DNA of 64,000 bases. Source: Paraburkholderia podalyriae. GTDB taxonomy: Bacteria > Pseudomonadota > Gammaproteobacteria > Burkholderiales > Burkholderiaceae. Below the pieces are notes generated by a model. It had not been told where the DNA came from. It did no database searches and saw only the letters and a list, made by a program, of their open reading frames with translations. Both the position numbers and the translations under genes were made by a program. Positions 8,345 to 16,534 of this stretch are shown here, piece after piece (the stretch's first letter is position 1; every line of letters begins with the position of its first letter). Where the stretch lies: NCBI RefSeq assembly GCF_014397785.1, contig NZ_VZQQ01000015.1, positions 1 through 64,000 on the forward strand. Reading direction: 5' to 3'.

Positions 8345-9190
8345 ATGCCTTCGTTAGAGCAAATCCAAGCAAAGCTTAAGAAGCTCCAGGCGCAAGCCGA
8401 CGTTCTCATTGCCAAAAAAGCACAAGCCGCGGTCGACCAGATTCGCCAGTTGATGCTCAAGCACGGTCTCACGACTGCCGATATCGAAGCACAGGCAAAG
8501 GCACGACGCGCCACGCTGAATGGCAATGCCGGTACGGGTCGGGGAAGGCCCGCAGGCGCGAGCAAAGCCGCCGGGTCGGCAACGCCGCCGAAGTACCGCG
8601 ACGATAAAACCGGCGCAACCTGGACAGGTCACGGCCGCGCGCCTGGCTGGATCGCCGGTGCGAAGGACCGCACGGTGTTCCTGATCGACGCTGCGAGCGA
8701 AAGCAAATCCGCGGCTGCGCCCGCCGCGAAGCTCGGGAAAGGTCAGCCGAAAGGCGCACAGCCGCCGAAGTACCTGGATCCGAAAAGCGGCGCGACATGG
8801 AGCGGCCGCGGTCCGGCGCCGGCATGGCTCGCGTCCGTCAAGGACCGCAGCAAATTCCTGATCGATGGCGCGACGGCGGCCGCCGCTCCGAAAGCGGCGA
8901 AAGCGGCGGCAAAGAGCGGTCAGGCGAAAGCGACCGCGAGTGCGGTAGGCAAGAAGAGCGCGGCGAAAAAAGCCGTGGCGAAAAAAGCGACTCGCAAGAC
9001 GGCCGCGAAAAAGACCGCAGCCAGAAGCGCGACCCCGGCAAGCCGGAAAGCCGCGGTGAAGAAAACCACCGGCCGCAAAAGCGCTGTGAAGACGGCAAGA
9101 AAAGCACCGATGCGCAAAGCTGCTTCAAAGAGCACGGCCGCGCCCGTCGCTGGAACTCTCCAAACGTCAGAGGCGCAACAAAGCGCGTAA
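8345..9190 (+). CDS. H-NS family protein with two DNA-binding modules and a histone H1-like tail
   Basis: A 281-residue nucleoid protein. Residues 1-60 are a helical oligomerisation region (LEQIQAKLKKLQAQADVLIA). The beta-proteobacterial H-NS DNA-binding motif occurs twice: PPKYRDDKTGATWTGHGRAP at about 81-100 and PPKYLDPKSGATWSGRGPAP at about 140-159, each followed by a conserved W and KDR-x-x-FLID segment. Residues from about 180 to the end are Lys/Ala-rich (KKAVAKKATRKTAAKKTA) like eukaryotic H1 or bacterial H1-like tails. Typical family members are about 100 residues with one module. AAGGAG at 8332-8337 supports the start. It likely compacts DNA or silences foreign DNA. Its tail should add sequence-independent DNA binding. 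Confidence 0.9.
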   Translation: MPSLEQIQAKLKKLQAQADVLIAKKAQAAVDQIRQLMLKHGLTTADIEAQAKARRATLNGNAGTGRGRPAGASKAAGSATPPKYRDDKTGATWTGHGRAPGWIAGAKDRTVFLIDAASESKSAAAPAAKLGKGQPKGAQPPKYLDPKSGATWSGRGPAPAWLASVKDRSKFLIDGATAAAAPKAAKAAAKSGQAKATASAVGKKSAAKKAVAKKATRKTAAKKTAARSATPASRKAAVKKTTGRKSAVKTARKAPMRKAASKSTAAPVAGTLQTSEAQQSA

Positions 9191-9211
9191 TTGCCGCGGA
9201 GTCGTGAGTAG

Positions 9212-9718
9212 ATGGTTATCACCTACGATGCATCCCAGCAGGAAGACAAGGTCTTCCTGCTGGACTCCGCTCCTCATCCGGCAGCCGATGCCGCCGAACC
9301 ATTCATCGTCGCGAGCGATCGCCGCGTGATCCTCACTTATCCGATCGCGGAGTCGGACTTTGAACGGTTCGGGCCATTCGATCCCGACGACGATCCTTTT
9401 TGCGCGGTGTTGTTTGCCGACGCCGTCTTTCATCGTCTCGGGCCGCCGGGCGATGCCGATCTGGCCATTCATCCGCTCGCGGCGCAAGGTCTGAGCGGCT
9501 ACGCGGTGCATGAAGTCGTCAATTCGTCGCTGTGCGCGGAGATTGCCACCGTGACGACAGACTCCCTCGCCGTTGGTCCTGAAGCACCGGCGCGGCGGCA
9601 TTTCGTCATTACGTTTCAGGCCTCGATGTTCGAATGCGTGGCGTCGGACTATACGATCATCGGCGTATTCGGCGCGGCCGAAATAGCAAGTCGCGAGGCA
9701 TTTGCATTGGTCAGATAA
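9212..9718 (+). CDS. Hypothetical protein, 168 aa
   Basis: Unrecognised soluble protein, 168 residues, starting 21 bases after the H-NS-like gene, so possibly co-transcribed. It is acidic and beta-rich (VFLLDSAPHPAADAAEPF, FGPFDPDDDPFCAVLFADAV). No signal peptide or membrane segment is seen; the sequence contains no motif I can name. Codon usage matches the surrounding backbone, which supports a real gene. Confidence 0.55.
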   Translation: MVITYDASQQEDKVFLLDSAPHPAADAAEPFIVASDRRVILTYPIAESDFERFGPFDPDDDPFCAVLFADAVFHRLGPPGDADLAIHPLAAQGLSGYAVHEVVNSSLCAEIATVTTDSLAVGPEAPARRHFVITFQASMFECVASDYTIIGVFGAAEIASREAFALVR

Positions 9719-9869
9719 CGCGTTTGAAGCGGGAAGCAAGGCGCGGTCCCGATCCGGGCACGCGCCGTGCATGACGTTGCGATAGTGAAAGCCAGGCACG
9801 AGTCCGGCACTCTCCCGTCGAACGCGGAACGCGCACGCCGTGTTCCGCCGCTTGCCATCGAGGCCACGC

Positions 9870-11144
9870 ATGCTGACTATTGCTGTTACCGCGTTCGTCA
9901 CGCTCGTGATCGTTCTCGCGATCGCCAATCTGTCGAGCGGCGAGAAGAAAATAGCACACAGGATCGAGCGGCTCTATAAGAGCGAAGATCCGCAATTCCT
10001 TCGCTCGATGGGTCTATTGCTCGGGCCGCCCGTGGTGCCGGGTAATCGCTTTGAGATGCTGCTCAACGGCGACCAGATCTTCCCGTCGATGCTCGAAGGC
10101 ATTCGCTCGGCGCGCGAAACGATCACATTTGAAACCTTCATTTACTGGTCTGGCGAGATCGGCGAACAGATTGCGCGCGCGCTGGCCGATAAGGCGCGTG
10201 AAGGGGTCGCCGTGCATGTACTGCTCGACTGGGTCGGTTCATCGAAAATGGATCGACGCTATCTGCAACTGCTGCGCGAGGCCGGCGCCGAAGTGGTCAA
10301 GTATCACAAGCCGCACTGGACCGGACTGGGTCGTATGAACGATCGTACGCACCGCAAGCTATTGGTGATCGACGGCCGGATCGGCTTTACGGGCGGCGTC
10401 GGCATTGCGCCGGAGTGGACGGGCAATGCACAGGACGAAAAGCATTGGCGCGATACGCATTTTCGCGTGACGGGTCCCGTGGTCGGCCATATGCAGGCCG
10501 TGTTCATGGACAACTGGATCAAGACGACCGGCAGCGTATTGCACGGCCCCAGGTATTTTCCGCACGTCGACGTCGAGCCGAAAGGAGCAGGCGAGGGTCT
10601 CGCGCATATGTTCAGCAGTTCGCCGTCGGGCGGCAGCGACGACATGCAGTTGATGTATCTGATGGCCATCACCGCCGCCACGCGCACTTTGCAGCTGGCG
10701 AGCGCGTACTTCGTGCCCGACAAGCTCACCATCAATGCGATCGTCGAAGCCGCGAAACGCGGCGTCAAAGTACGGATCGTCACGCCTGGCAAACGCATCG
10801 ACACGCACACGGTGCGCGAAGCCTCGCGTGCGTGCTGGGGCGATCTATTGAAAGCGGGCGTCGAGATCTACGAGTACCAGCCGACCATGTTCCATTGCAA
10901 AATGCTGGTAGTCGACGAATACTTGGTGTCGGTCGGCTCGACGAATTTCGATAGCCGCTCGTTCAAGCTGAACGACGAAGCGAACCTGAACATTTACGAC
11001 CGCGATTTCGCCAGGCAGCAGACCGCCGCGTTCGCCGACGACATCGCGAAATCGAAGCGCATCACGCTCGACGCATGGACGGGGCGTTCACTCAGCGAGA
11101 AGCTCATTGAAACGGTTGTGCGGCTGCTGGACCCCCAGCTTTGA
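9870..11144 (+). CDS. Phospholipase D/cardiolipin synthase-like membrane protein
   Basis: A 424-residue member of the PLD superfamily with an N-terminal membrane anchor (MLTIAVTAFVTLVIVLAIAN). Both catalytic HKD motifs are intact: HRKLLVIDGRIGFTGG (His near 161) and HCKMLVVDEYLVSVGSTN (His near 342). The family exchanges phosphatidyl groups, typically making cardiolipin from two phosphatidylglycerols or from phosphatidylethanolamine. ATG 9870 is chosen: GAGG at 9860-9863 has 6-nt spacing. The GTG at 9840 is an alternative giving 434 residues. It stands alone and is convergent with the minus-strand cluster beyond 11260. Confidence 0.88.
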   Translation: MLTIAVTAFVTLVIVLAIANLSSGEKKIAHRIERLYKSEDPQFLRSMGLLLGPPVVPGNRFEMLLNGDQIFPSMLEGIRSARETITFETFIYWSGEIGEQIARALADKAREGVAVHVLLDWVGSSKMDRRYLQLLREAGAEVVKYHKPHWTGLGRMNDRTHRKLLVIDGRIGFTGGVGIAPEWTGNAQDEKHWRDTHFRVTGPVVGHMQAVFMDNWIKTTGSVLHGPRYFPHVDVEPKGAGEGLAHMFSSSPSGGSDDMQLMYLMAITAATRTLQLASAYFVPDKLTINAIVEAAKRGVKVRIVTPGKRIDTHTVREASRACWGDLLKAGVEIYEYQPTMFHCKMLVVDEYLVSVGSTNFDSRSFKLNDEANLNIYDRDFARQQTAAFADDIAKSKRITLDAWTGRSLSEKLIETVVRLLDPQL

Positions 11145-11259
11145 AAACGCTTCGATGTCGGGGCGCGTGGCCCGCTTGCCGGTGTCGTGTCCAACGGCAG
11201 CCGCATCGATGAGGCGCGCTTTCGGGTGCTGGTACGCATCGGCAAAAACGCGCAGTTGT

Positions 11260-12054
11260 TCACCACGGCCGGCGCACCGAATCCTGATAACGCATCAGAA
11301 TGAAATGAGCGACGGCGTCCGAATGATAGGCGGCGACCAGTTGCGCGACCCATGCGCGCTGGCGATCGCTGTCGCGCACGCTCAGTACGTTTGCGTACGG
11401 CGAGCGTGCGTCTTCGAGACTGAGACCATCGCGAGCGGGGCGGAGACCCGAGCGCGCCGCCGTGTCGCTGTCGATCACCGCGAACGCGACGCTGTTCAAC
11501 GTGTCGTACAGACGCGCGCGCGGCACCTGGCGAATCTTCAGATGCAGGCGGTTGCTCGTGATGTCGGCGAGCGTCGCGTGCAGGCCTGCGCTGTCGCGGA
11601 ACGTCAGCAGCGTTTCGTTTTGCAGCAGGATCAGCGCGCGTGCGGTTCCGGCGGGGTCGTCGGGAATCGCGATCGTCGCGCCACGTTGCAATTGCACGAG
11701 GTTCGTCAGCTTGCGCGAATACAGAGCGACCGGAAATGTGACTGTCGTGGCCACGCTCGTCAGTGCATAGCCGTGCAGTTTGCGCTGCGCGTCGAGGGCC
11801 GCTTCGTCTTCGACGCTCGCGACGTCGATCTGCTTCGCGACGAGCGCGGCATCGATCCGCGACGGTTGATCGAACACCACGACATCGAGCGCGAGGCCCT
11901 CGCTCGCGGCGACGCGGCGCACTTCGGTCATGATCTCCGCTTGAGCGCCCGAACTCACGCCGACTCTGATCGTCTGCGAGGCGGCGTGCGAAGGTTCAGG
12001 CAGCAAAGCGGGCAATATCGCGACCGCAAGCGCGGCGATGGCATATCGCTTCAT
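11260..12054 (-). CDS. NlpA/MetQ-type substrate-binding protein
   Basis: A 264-residue periplasmic binding protein: signal peptide MKRYAIAALAVAILPALLPE ending at SHA-AS, then RVGVSSGAQAEIM and the family-typical AIPDDPAGTARALILLQ. It has no lipobox cysteine, unlike most MetQ proteins, so it should be soluble. The ATG overlaps the TGA of the FGE gene (ATGA at 12051-12054), so it is the last gene of a sulfatase/FGE/binding-protein unit. No permease or ATPase is nearby. The ligand is unknown; the context suggests a sulfur-containing compound, which is inference. Confidence 0.78.
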   Translation of the reverse strand: MKRYAIAALAVAILPALLPEPSHAASQTIRVGVSSGAQAEIMTEVRRVAASEGLALDVVVFDQPSRIDAALVAKQIDVASVEDEAALDAQRKLHGYALTSVATTVTFPVALYSRKLTNLVQLQRGATIAIPDDPAGTARALILLQNETLLTFRDSAGLHATLADITSNRLHLKIRQVPRARLYDTLNSVAFAVIDSDTAARSGLRPARDGLSLEDARSPYANVLSVRDSDRQRAWVAQLVAAYHSDAVAHFILMRYQDSVRRPW

Positions 12055-13154
12055 GATGCATCCCTCCACACCGTGCGAAAGCCGATATGTGAAGCCGGCA
12101 AATCGGCTTCCTGCTGCTCGCGCGACGCCGCGCGATACCTGACGCAGTAGTCGCGCGAGCACAGGAACGAGCCGCCCTTGATGACCATCGGCGTATCGTG
12201 GCGTCGGTTGAGCGGCGCCACGGCCGCGGTATCGCCGTTCGTATGCGACTGGTGCGGTCCGGTGTACACGTCCTTGGTCCACTCCCACGCATTGCCGATC
12301 ATGTCGTAAAGCCTGAAGTCGTTCGCCGGATAGCAGCCGACCGGCGACAGGCCGACGTGACCATCTTCGCCGGTGTCGAGCACCGGAAACACGCCCTGCC
12401 AGTAGTTCGCGCCCGGTTTGCCGTGCGCGTCGCGCGGCGCGGTGTCGAGATCCGCGCCTTGATGGCCGGCTTTGCCCGCGTATTCCCATTCGGCTTCGGT
12501 GGGCAGGTCGCGGCCGAGCCAGTGTGCGTACGCGAGCGCATCGGCCTGCGTGACCATCGTCACCGGTTGATTCATCCGGCCGTCGAGATTGCTGCCGGGG
12601 CCGCTCGGATGATTCCACGCGGCGCCTTTGACCCAGTTCCACCACGCGAGATCGCGCGCGTTCATCTCTTCGCGCGTCGGCGTGTGAAAAACGACCGCGC
12701 CGCCCTGGCGCTCCGCATCGCTGACGTAGCCGGTCGCGCGCACGAACGCGGCGAACTGCGCATTCGTGACGTCGGTCTGGTCGATCCAGAAACCGGCAAC
12801 GTGCGTGTTGCCGTCGCCGGCCGGGCGCTCGTCTTCGTAGCCGAGCTTGCTGCCGAACACGAAGTCGCCGCCATGCAGATGCACCATGCCGGCCCGCGGG
12901 TCGTCGCGCCAACGCGCGGGCAAGCCCGAGTAACGCCCGCATTGCTGTTCGGAGCCGAGCGCGGCGAGTGCCCGCGAGCGGTTCAGGTTGTCGAACGCAT
13001 TGGACGGACCACCGCCGAATACCGCCGCGCTGGCCGCGCCGATGGATGGCGCGGCAAACACGGCGGCAAATGCGGCGGCAAACGCCACCGCCGCGATCGC
13101 GGCGTATGCGCCGTACAGCGCGACGCCGCCTTTGAGCTTGAATGAAAACGCCAT
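12051..13154 (-). CDS. Formylglycine-generating enzyme family protein, membrane-anchored
   Basis: A 367-residue SUMF1/FGE-type protein. An N-terminal hydrophobic segment (about 10-45) is followed by the FGE fold with MVHLHGGDFVFGS, GFWIDQTDVTNAQFAAFV, RDLPTEAEWEYAGKAG and, near the end, GGSFLCSRDYCVRYRAASR. The two cysteines there (C332 and C337) match the active-site pair that binds copper and oxidises the sulfatase cysteine to formylglycine. It lies 7 bases after an arylsulfatase gene, its obvious substrate. The membrane anchor suggests action at or outside the inner membrane, so the sulfatase may be modified during or after export. Kinases or hydroxylases sharing the fold lack the Cys pair. 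Confidence 0.88.
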   Translation of the reverse strand: MAFSFKLKGGVALYGAYAAIAAVAFAAAFAAVFAAPSIGAASAAVFGGGPSNAFDNLNRSRALAALGSEQQCGRYSGLPARWRDDPRAGMVHLHGGDFVFGSKLGYEDERPAGDGNTHVAGFWIDQTDVTNAQFAAFVRATGYVSDAERQGGAVVFHTPTREEMNARDLAWWNWVKGAAWNHPSGPGSNLDGRMNQPVTMVTQADALAYAHWLGRDLPTEAEWEYAGKAGHQGADLDTAPRDAHGKPGANYWQGVFPVLDTGEDGHVGLSPVGCYPANDFRLYDMIGNAWEWTKDVYTGPHQSHTNGDTAAVAPLNRRHDTPMVIKGGSFLCSRDYCVRYRAASREQQEADLPASHIGFRTVWRDAS

Positions 13155-13161
13155 CGTGTGC

Positions 13162-15144
13162 TCAGTAGTAACCGCGCGGACGCAACGGTTCGACGCCGCC
13201 GACGCTCGTCATATAGTCGTTCCATTGCTGCACGAGCCCATCGATGATCGACGGGTTCTGCGCCGACACGTCCTGCGTTTCGCCGCGATCGGCGCTGATG
13301 TCGTACAGCTGCCAATGACCGTCGACGGGGCCGAGCGGCGGTTCGGTCCACAGGGCTTTCCAGCGGCCGTCGGCGCTGCGCAGATAGCCGCGGCCGTAGG
13401 CTTCGTCGCCGAACGACGCGCTGTGTACCGGCGTCGTGCTCTGATCTTCGAGCAGCGGCAACAGCGATTGTCCGGTGACCGGATACACATAGCGGTTGTT
13501 GTAGACCACCTTGCCCTTGTTCTGATCGACGCCGGTCAGCGTGTTGATCAACGCGGGCGCGGGCGTGGTCGGCACCGCAATTTGCGCGACCGCGAGGAAC
13601 GTCGCGGTGTTGTCCGTCACGTGCGTGAATTCGCGCAGCGTCGGCTTCTGCGAAGTCTGACCCGGCAGATGCACGATCAACGGTGTCGATACACCGCCTT
13701 CGCCCGAATAACCCTTGGTCAAGCGGAACGGCGTCGCGCTGACTTCGGCCCAACGCAAACCGTATTGCAGACGTTGCGCGTTTTGCTGACCGTTGTCGGT
13801 GCCGAGTTTCGAGTAGGCAGGATCGGTCGCGTTCGCGGTGTCGGTGGCGGTCGGGTCCGCACCGGAATCGATCGGCCAGCCTTCGGCGCCGTTATCCGAC
13901 TGGAACATGATGAACGTGTTGTCGTATTCGCCGATGTCCTTCAGATGCTGGATCAGCAGGCCGATGTTGCGATCGAGGTTCTCGACCATGCCCGCGTAGA
14001 TTTCCATGTAACGCGCCTGCGCCTTCTTCTCGGCCGGCGACAGGCTGTCCCACTTCTTGTTCACATGGCCGGGGCCGTAATCGGTGTAGCCCTGTACGGC
14101 GTTGTGCACGGCGCTCACGGATTTCGCGCTCGCGGTGCCGTTGTTCGCCGTGGCCGGGCTCGCGGCCAGCGTCTCCGATGCGCCACCGTACGGCACGAAG
14201 TCCTGCGCAATGATGCCGAGCGCTTTCTGTCGGGCGATACGCGCATCGCGGATCGCATCGTAGCCAGCATCGTATTTGCCGACGTAGTTGTGCAAATAAG
14301 GATCGGGCACCTGCAGCGGCCAGTGCGGTGACGTATAGGCCGCGTACGCGAAGAACGGCTTGCCGTCGCCCTTGTTCGAATCGATGTATGAGATCAGGCG
14401 CTGCGTGTAGAAGTCGGTCGAATAGAACACGGCGGGGCTGCCGCCCACGCCGCCGGGTTGTCCCGGCTGGCCCGGCTGCACGTACTTGCCGTCTTCGGTG
14501 TAGTTCTGCGAGCCGGCCAGTTCGTGCGCGAAGTGATTGGTCGCGGCGCCGCCGAGCAACGCGTAGCTGTGCTCGAAGCCCCATTGGTCCGGCGTCTGCC
14601 CGCTGCCCGTCGCGCTGCCGACGATGCCCGAGCCGATGTGCCACTTGCCGGCCATGTACGTGTGATAGCCGCCGTCCTTCAGCAATTGCGCAATCGATAG
14701 CGCGCGATCGTTCAGATAGCCTTCGTAACCTGGCAATCCCTTGCGTTCGTCCGTCGGCACGCCCATCGTGCCCTCGCCGACCAGATGATGATCGGTGCCC
14801 GAGATCAGCATCGAACGCGTGATCGCGCAGACGGTGCCGGTGTGGTGATTGGTCAGGATGCGGCCGCTTTGCACGAGCGCATCGAGGTTGGGCGTGTTGA
14901 TTTCGCCGCCGAACGCGTGAATGTCGGAGTAGCCGAGGTCGTCGGCCATGATGTAAAGGATGTTAGGCCGCTTCTGCGCGATGACTGGCGTGGACGCGGG
15001 CACGGCGCTCGACGCGGCGGACGCGGCCGGCAGATTGCCGTCGCCGCACGAGGCGAGCGTGACGAGGCTCGCGACCGCGGCGCCGATCAGGCGGAGACGA
15101 AATGAAGGGCGATGTTGGGTAAGGCGAAATCGAACGGTTGTCAT
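13162..15144 (-). CDS. Lipoprotein arylsulfatase with non-canonical CAITR motif
   Basis: A 660-residue sulfatase of the arylsulfatase A type. The N-terminus has a lipobox (VTLASC, C33), so it is likely a lipoprotein. The metal site appears in NILYIMADDLGYSD, then GKWHIG, YTSPHWPLQVP and FQSDNGAEG. The catalytic region reads TVCAITRSMLISGTDHH with C106 as the expected formylglycine residue. The usual signature is C-x-P-x-R; here the proline position is isoleucine. The codons TGC GCG ATC ACG CGT are clear in the sequence. It should release sulfate from aryl or alkyl sulfate esters. A matching FGE gene follows directly. Confidence 0.88.
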   Translation of the reverse strand: MTTVRFRLTQHRPSFRLRLIGAAVASLVTLASCGDGNLPAASAASSAVPASTPVIAQKRPNILYIMADDLGYSDIHAFGGEINTPNLDALVQSGRILTNHHTGTVCAITRSMLISGTDHHLVGEGTMGVPTDERKGLPGYEGYLNDRALSIAQLLKDGGYHTYMAGKWHIGSGIVGSATGSGQTPDQWGFEHSYALLGGAATNHFAHELAGSQNYTEDGKYVQPGQPGQPGGVGGSPAVFYSTDFYTQRLISYIDSNKGDGKPFFAYAAYTSPHWPLQVPDPYLHNYVGKYDAGYDAIRDARIARQKALGIIAQDFVPYGGASETLAASPATANNGTASAKSVSAVHNAVQGYTDYGPGHVNKKWDSLSPAEKKAQARYMEIYAGMVENLDRNIGLLIQHLKDIGEYDNTFIMFQSDNGAEGWPIDSGADPTATDTANATDPAYSKLGTDNGQQNAQRLQYGLRWAEVSATPFRLTKGYSGEGGVSTPLIVHLPGQTSQKPTLREFTHVTDNTATFLAVAQIAVPTTPAPALINTLTGVDQNKGKVVYNNRYVYPVTGQSLLPLLEDQSTTPVHSASFGDEAYGRGYLRSADGRWKALWTEPPLGPVDGHWQLYDISADRGETQDVSAQNPSIIDGLVQQWNDYMTSVGGVEPLRPRGYY

Positions 15145-15287
15145 TGTTATTGCGGACCGTAAGGTGGGGCCGCTGATGTTAGCAATGACGCCGCAAAGGC
15201 CAAAAGAACGATTTCTGGGTTGCTATCGACGTTTGTCGATATAGCCGGCAGTAGACGGCAGTGGCGCAAACATCGCCATTTGCCGCG

Positions 15288-15830
15288 CTAATTGCCCGGA
15301 TCGAGCACCGGCTTGTCCGGGTCCGCTTGCGTGCGGTACGGCAGTCGCGCGGCATGCGGATCGGTGATCGTGTTGTCGATCACGCGCTCGACGTCCGCTG
15401 TTTTCGCGAGTTCGGTGAGGAAGGTCTTCTTGTCGAAGCCGGGCGCGACGCAACCTTCGACATAAATAAAGCGGCGTTGCAGCGTGAGCCATAGTGTCGA
15501 CTGCTCGCGCCAGTGCGTCGCGACGTTCAGATTCGCAAGACGCCGTTGCACACTGTCCGCGATTTCCGCGTCGTACAGATACGCGTTCGGCAAACGGCAG
15601 CGGCCTTCGATCCAACAGCTATTGCCGCGTTCGATCCGGTAATGGCTATCGTCGAGCCATTCCTTTTCGGTTTCGAATGGGCCGAGCGGCGTCGGGCAGT
15701 CGGCGATGGCTTTGGAGATCTGCAGGAATGGATCGTGGCCGCGATTGACGCGCGCGGGTTCGCTATAAACGCGAGCCGTGGCCACGCAAAGTATCAGGCT
15801 GGCGAGACTCAGTTCGAACCCGCGTTTCAT
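15288..15830 (-). CDS. Exported BON-domain protein
   Basis: A 180-residue protein with an N-terminal signal peptide (MKRGFELSLASLILCVATAR). The middle and C-terminal part match a BON domain: VQRRLANLNVATHWREQSTL, then FIYVEGCVAPGFDKKTFLTE and an ADVERVIDNTI end typical of these domains. BON proteins are periplasmic and often bind membranes or lipids. Four cysteines could pair. It lies 143 bases upstream of the arylsulfatase on the same strand, so co-transcription is possible but not shown. Confidence 0.75.
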   Translation of the reverse strand: MKRGFELSLASLILCVATARVYSEPARVNRGHDPFLQISKAIADCPTPLGPFETEKEWLDDSHYRIERGNSCWIEGRCRLPNAYLYDAEIADSVQRRLANLNVATHWREQSTLWLTLQRRFIYVEGCVAPGFDKKTFLTELAKTADVERVIDNTITDPHAARLPYRTQADPDKPVLDPGN

Positions 15831-15880
15831 GCTGTAGTCGCTCCAGGTGTGGACCGCCCATTATCGCGCGGACGCGAACC

Positions 15881-16534
15881 TCAACGCTTGGTGCGTCGAT
15901 TCTCGACCGCGAACTTGATCAACTCGGCCTGTCCTTCGATATCGAGTTTGCGCTTCAGATTCAGCCGATGCGTCTCGACGGTCCGCACCGACAGATCGTT
16001 GCGCTGCGCGATCTGCTTGCTCGACAGACCTTCGGCGAGCGCGTCGAGAATGTCGCGCTCGCGCGGCGTCAAACGTTCGACCGGCGATTGCGTCGCCGAC
16101 GCCTGGATCAGCCGCGCGCTCAGCTCCGCGCTGAAGAACGTCTTGCCGTCGAGCACCGCGCCGATGGCCTGAATGATTTCAAGCGCCGGCGAATCCTTCA
16201 GCACGTAGCCGCTCGCGCCGGCGCGCACGGCCTGTGTCACGTATTCGAGGTTGTCGTGCATCGACAGCATCAGCACGCGAATCGCCGGAAAACGCTCGTG
16301 AAAAAGGCCGGCCAACGCAATGCCGTTGATGCCGCTTTTCATGCCGACATCCATCAGCGCCAGATGCGGCGACTGTCGTTCGGCCAGTGCGAGCGCTTGC
16401 TGCGCGTCGCCCGCTTCGCCGACCACTTCGAAATGGCGGACCGCTTCGAGGCGTGCACGCAGACCATCGCGCACGAGCGGATGATCGTCGACGAGCAGCA
16501 GACGCGCGATGGGAGAAGAGGGCGTGTCGTTCAT
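15881..16534 (-). CDS. NarL/LuxR-family response regulator
   Basis: A 217-residue response regulator. Receiver domain at 1-125 with acidic pair D16/D17, phosphoacceptor D62 (LMDVGM) and K113. The C-terminal LuxR-type helix-turn-helix is LTPRERDILDALAEGLSSKQ and SVRTVETHRLNLKRKL. Its ATG overlaps the kinase stop (16531-16534), so both are made together. By family and neighbourhood it resembles MctR, which controls the monocarboxylate transporter MctP in rhizobia; the divergent DUF3311-symporter pair is the likely target. Confidence 0.9.
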   Translation of the reverse strand: MNDTPSSPIARLLLVDDHPLVRDGLRARLEAVRHFEVVGEAGDAQQALALAERQSPHLALMDVGMKSGINGIALAGLFHERFPAIRVLMLSMHDNLEYVTQAVRAGASGYVLKDSPALEIIQAIGAVLDGKTFFSAELSARLIQASATQSPVERLTPRERDILDALAEGLSSKQIAQRNDLSVRTVETHRLNLKRKLDIEGQAELIKFAVENRRTKR

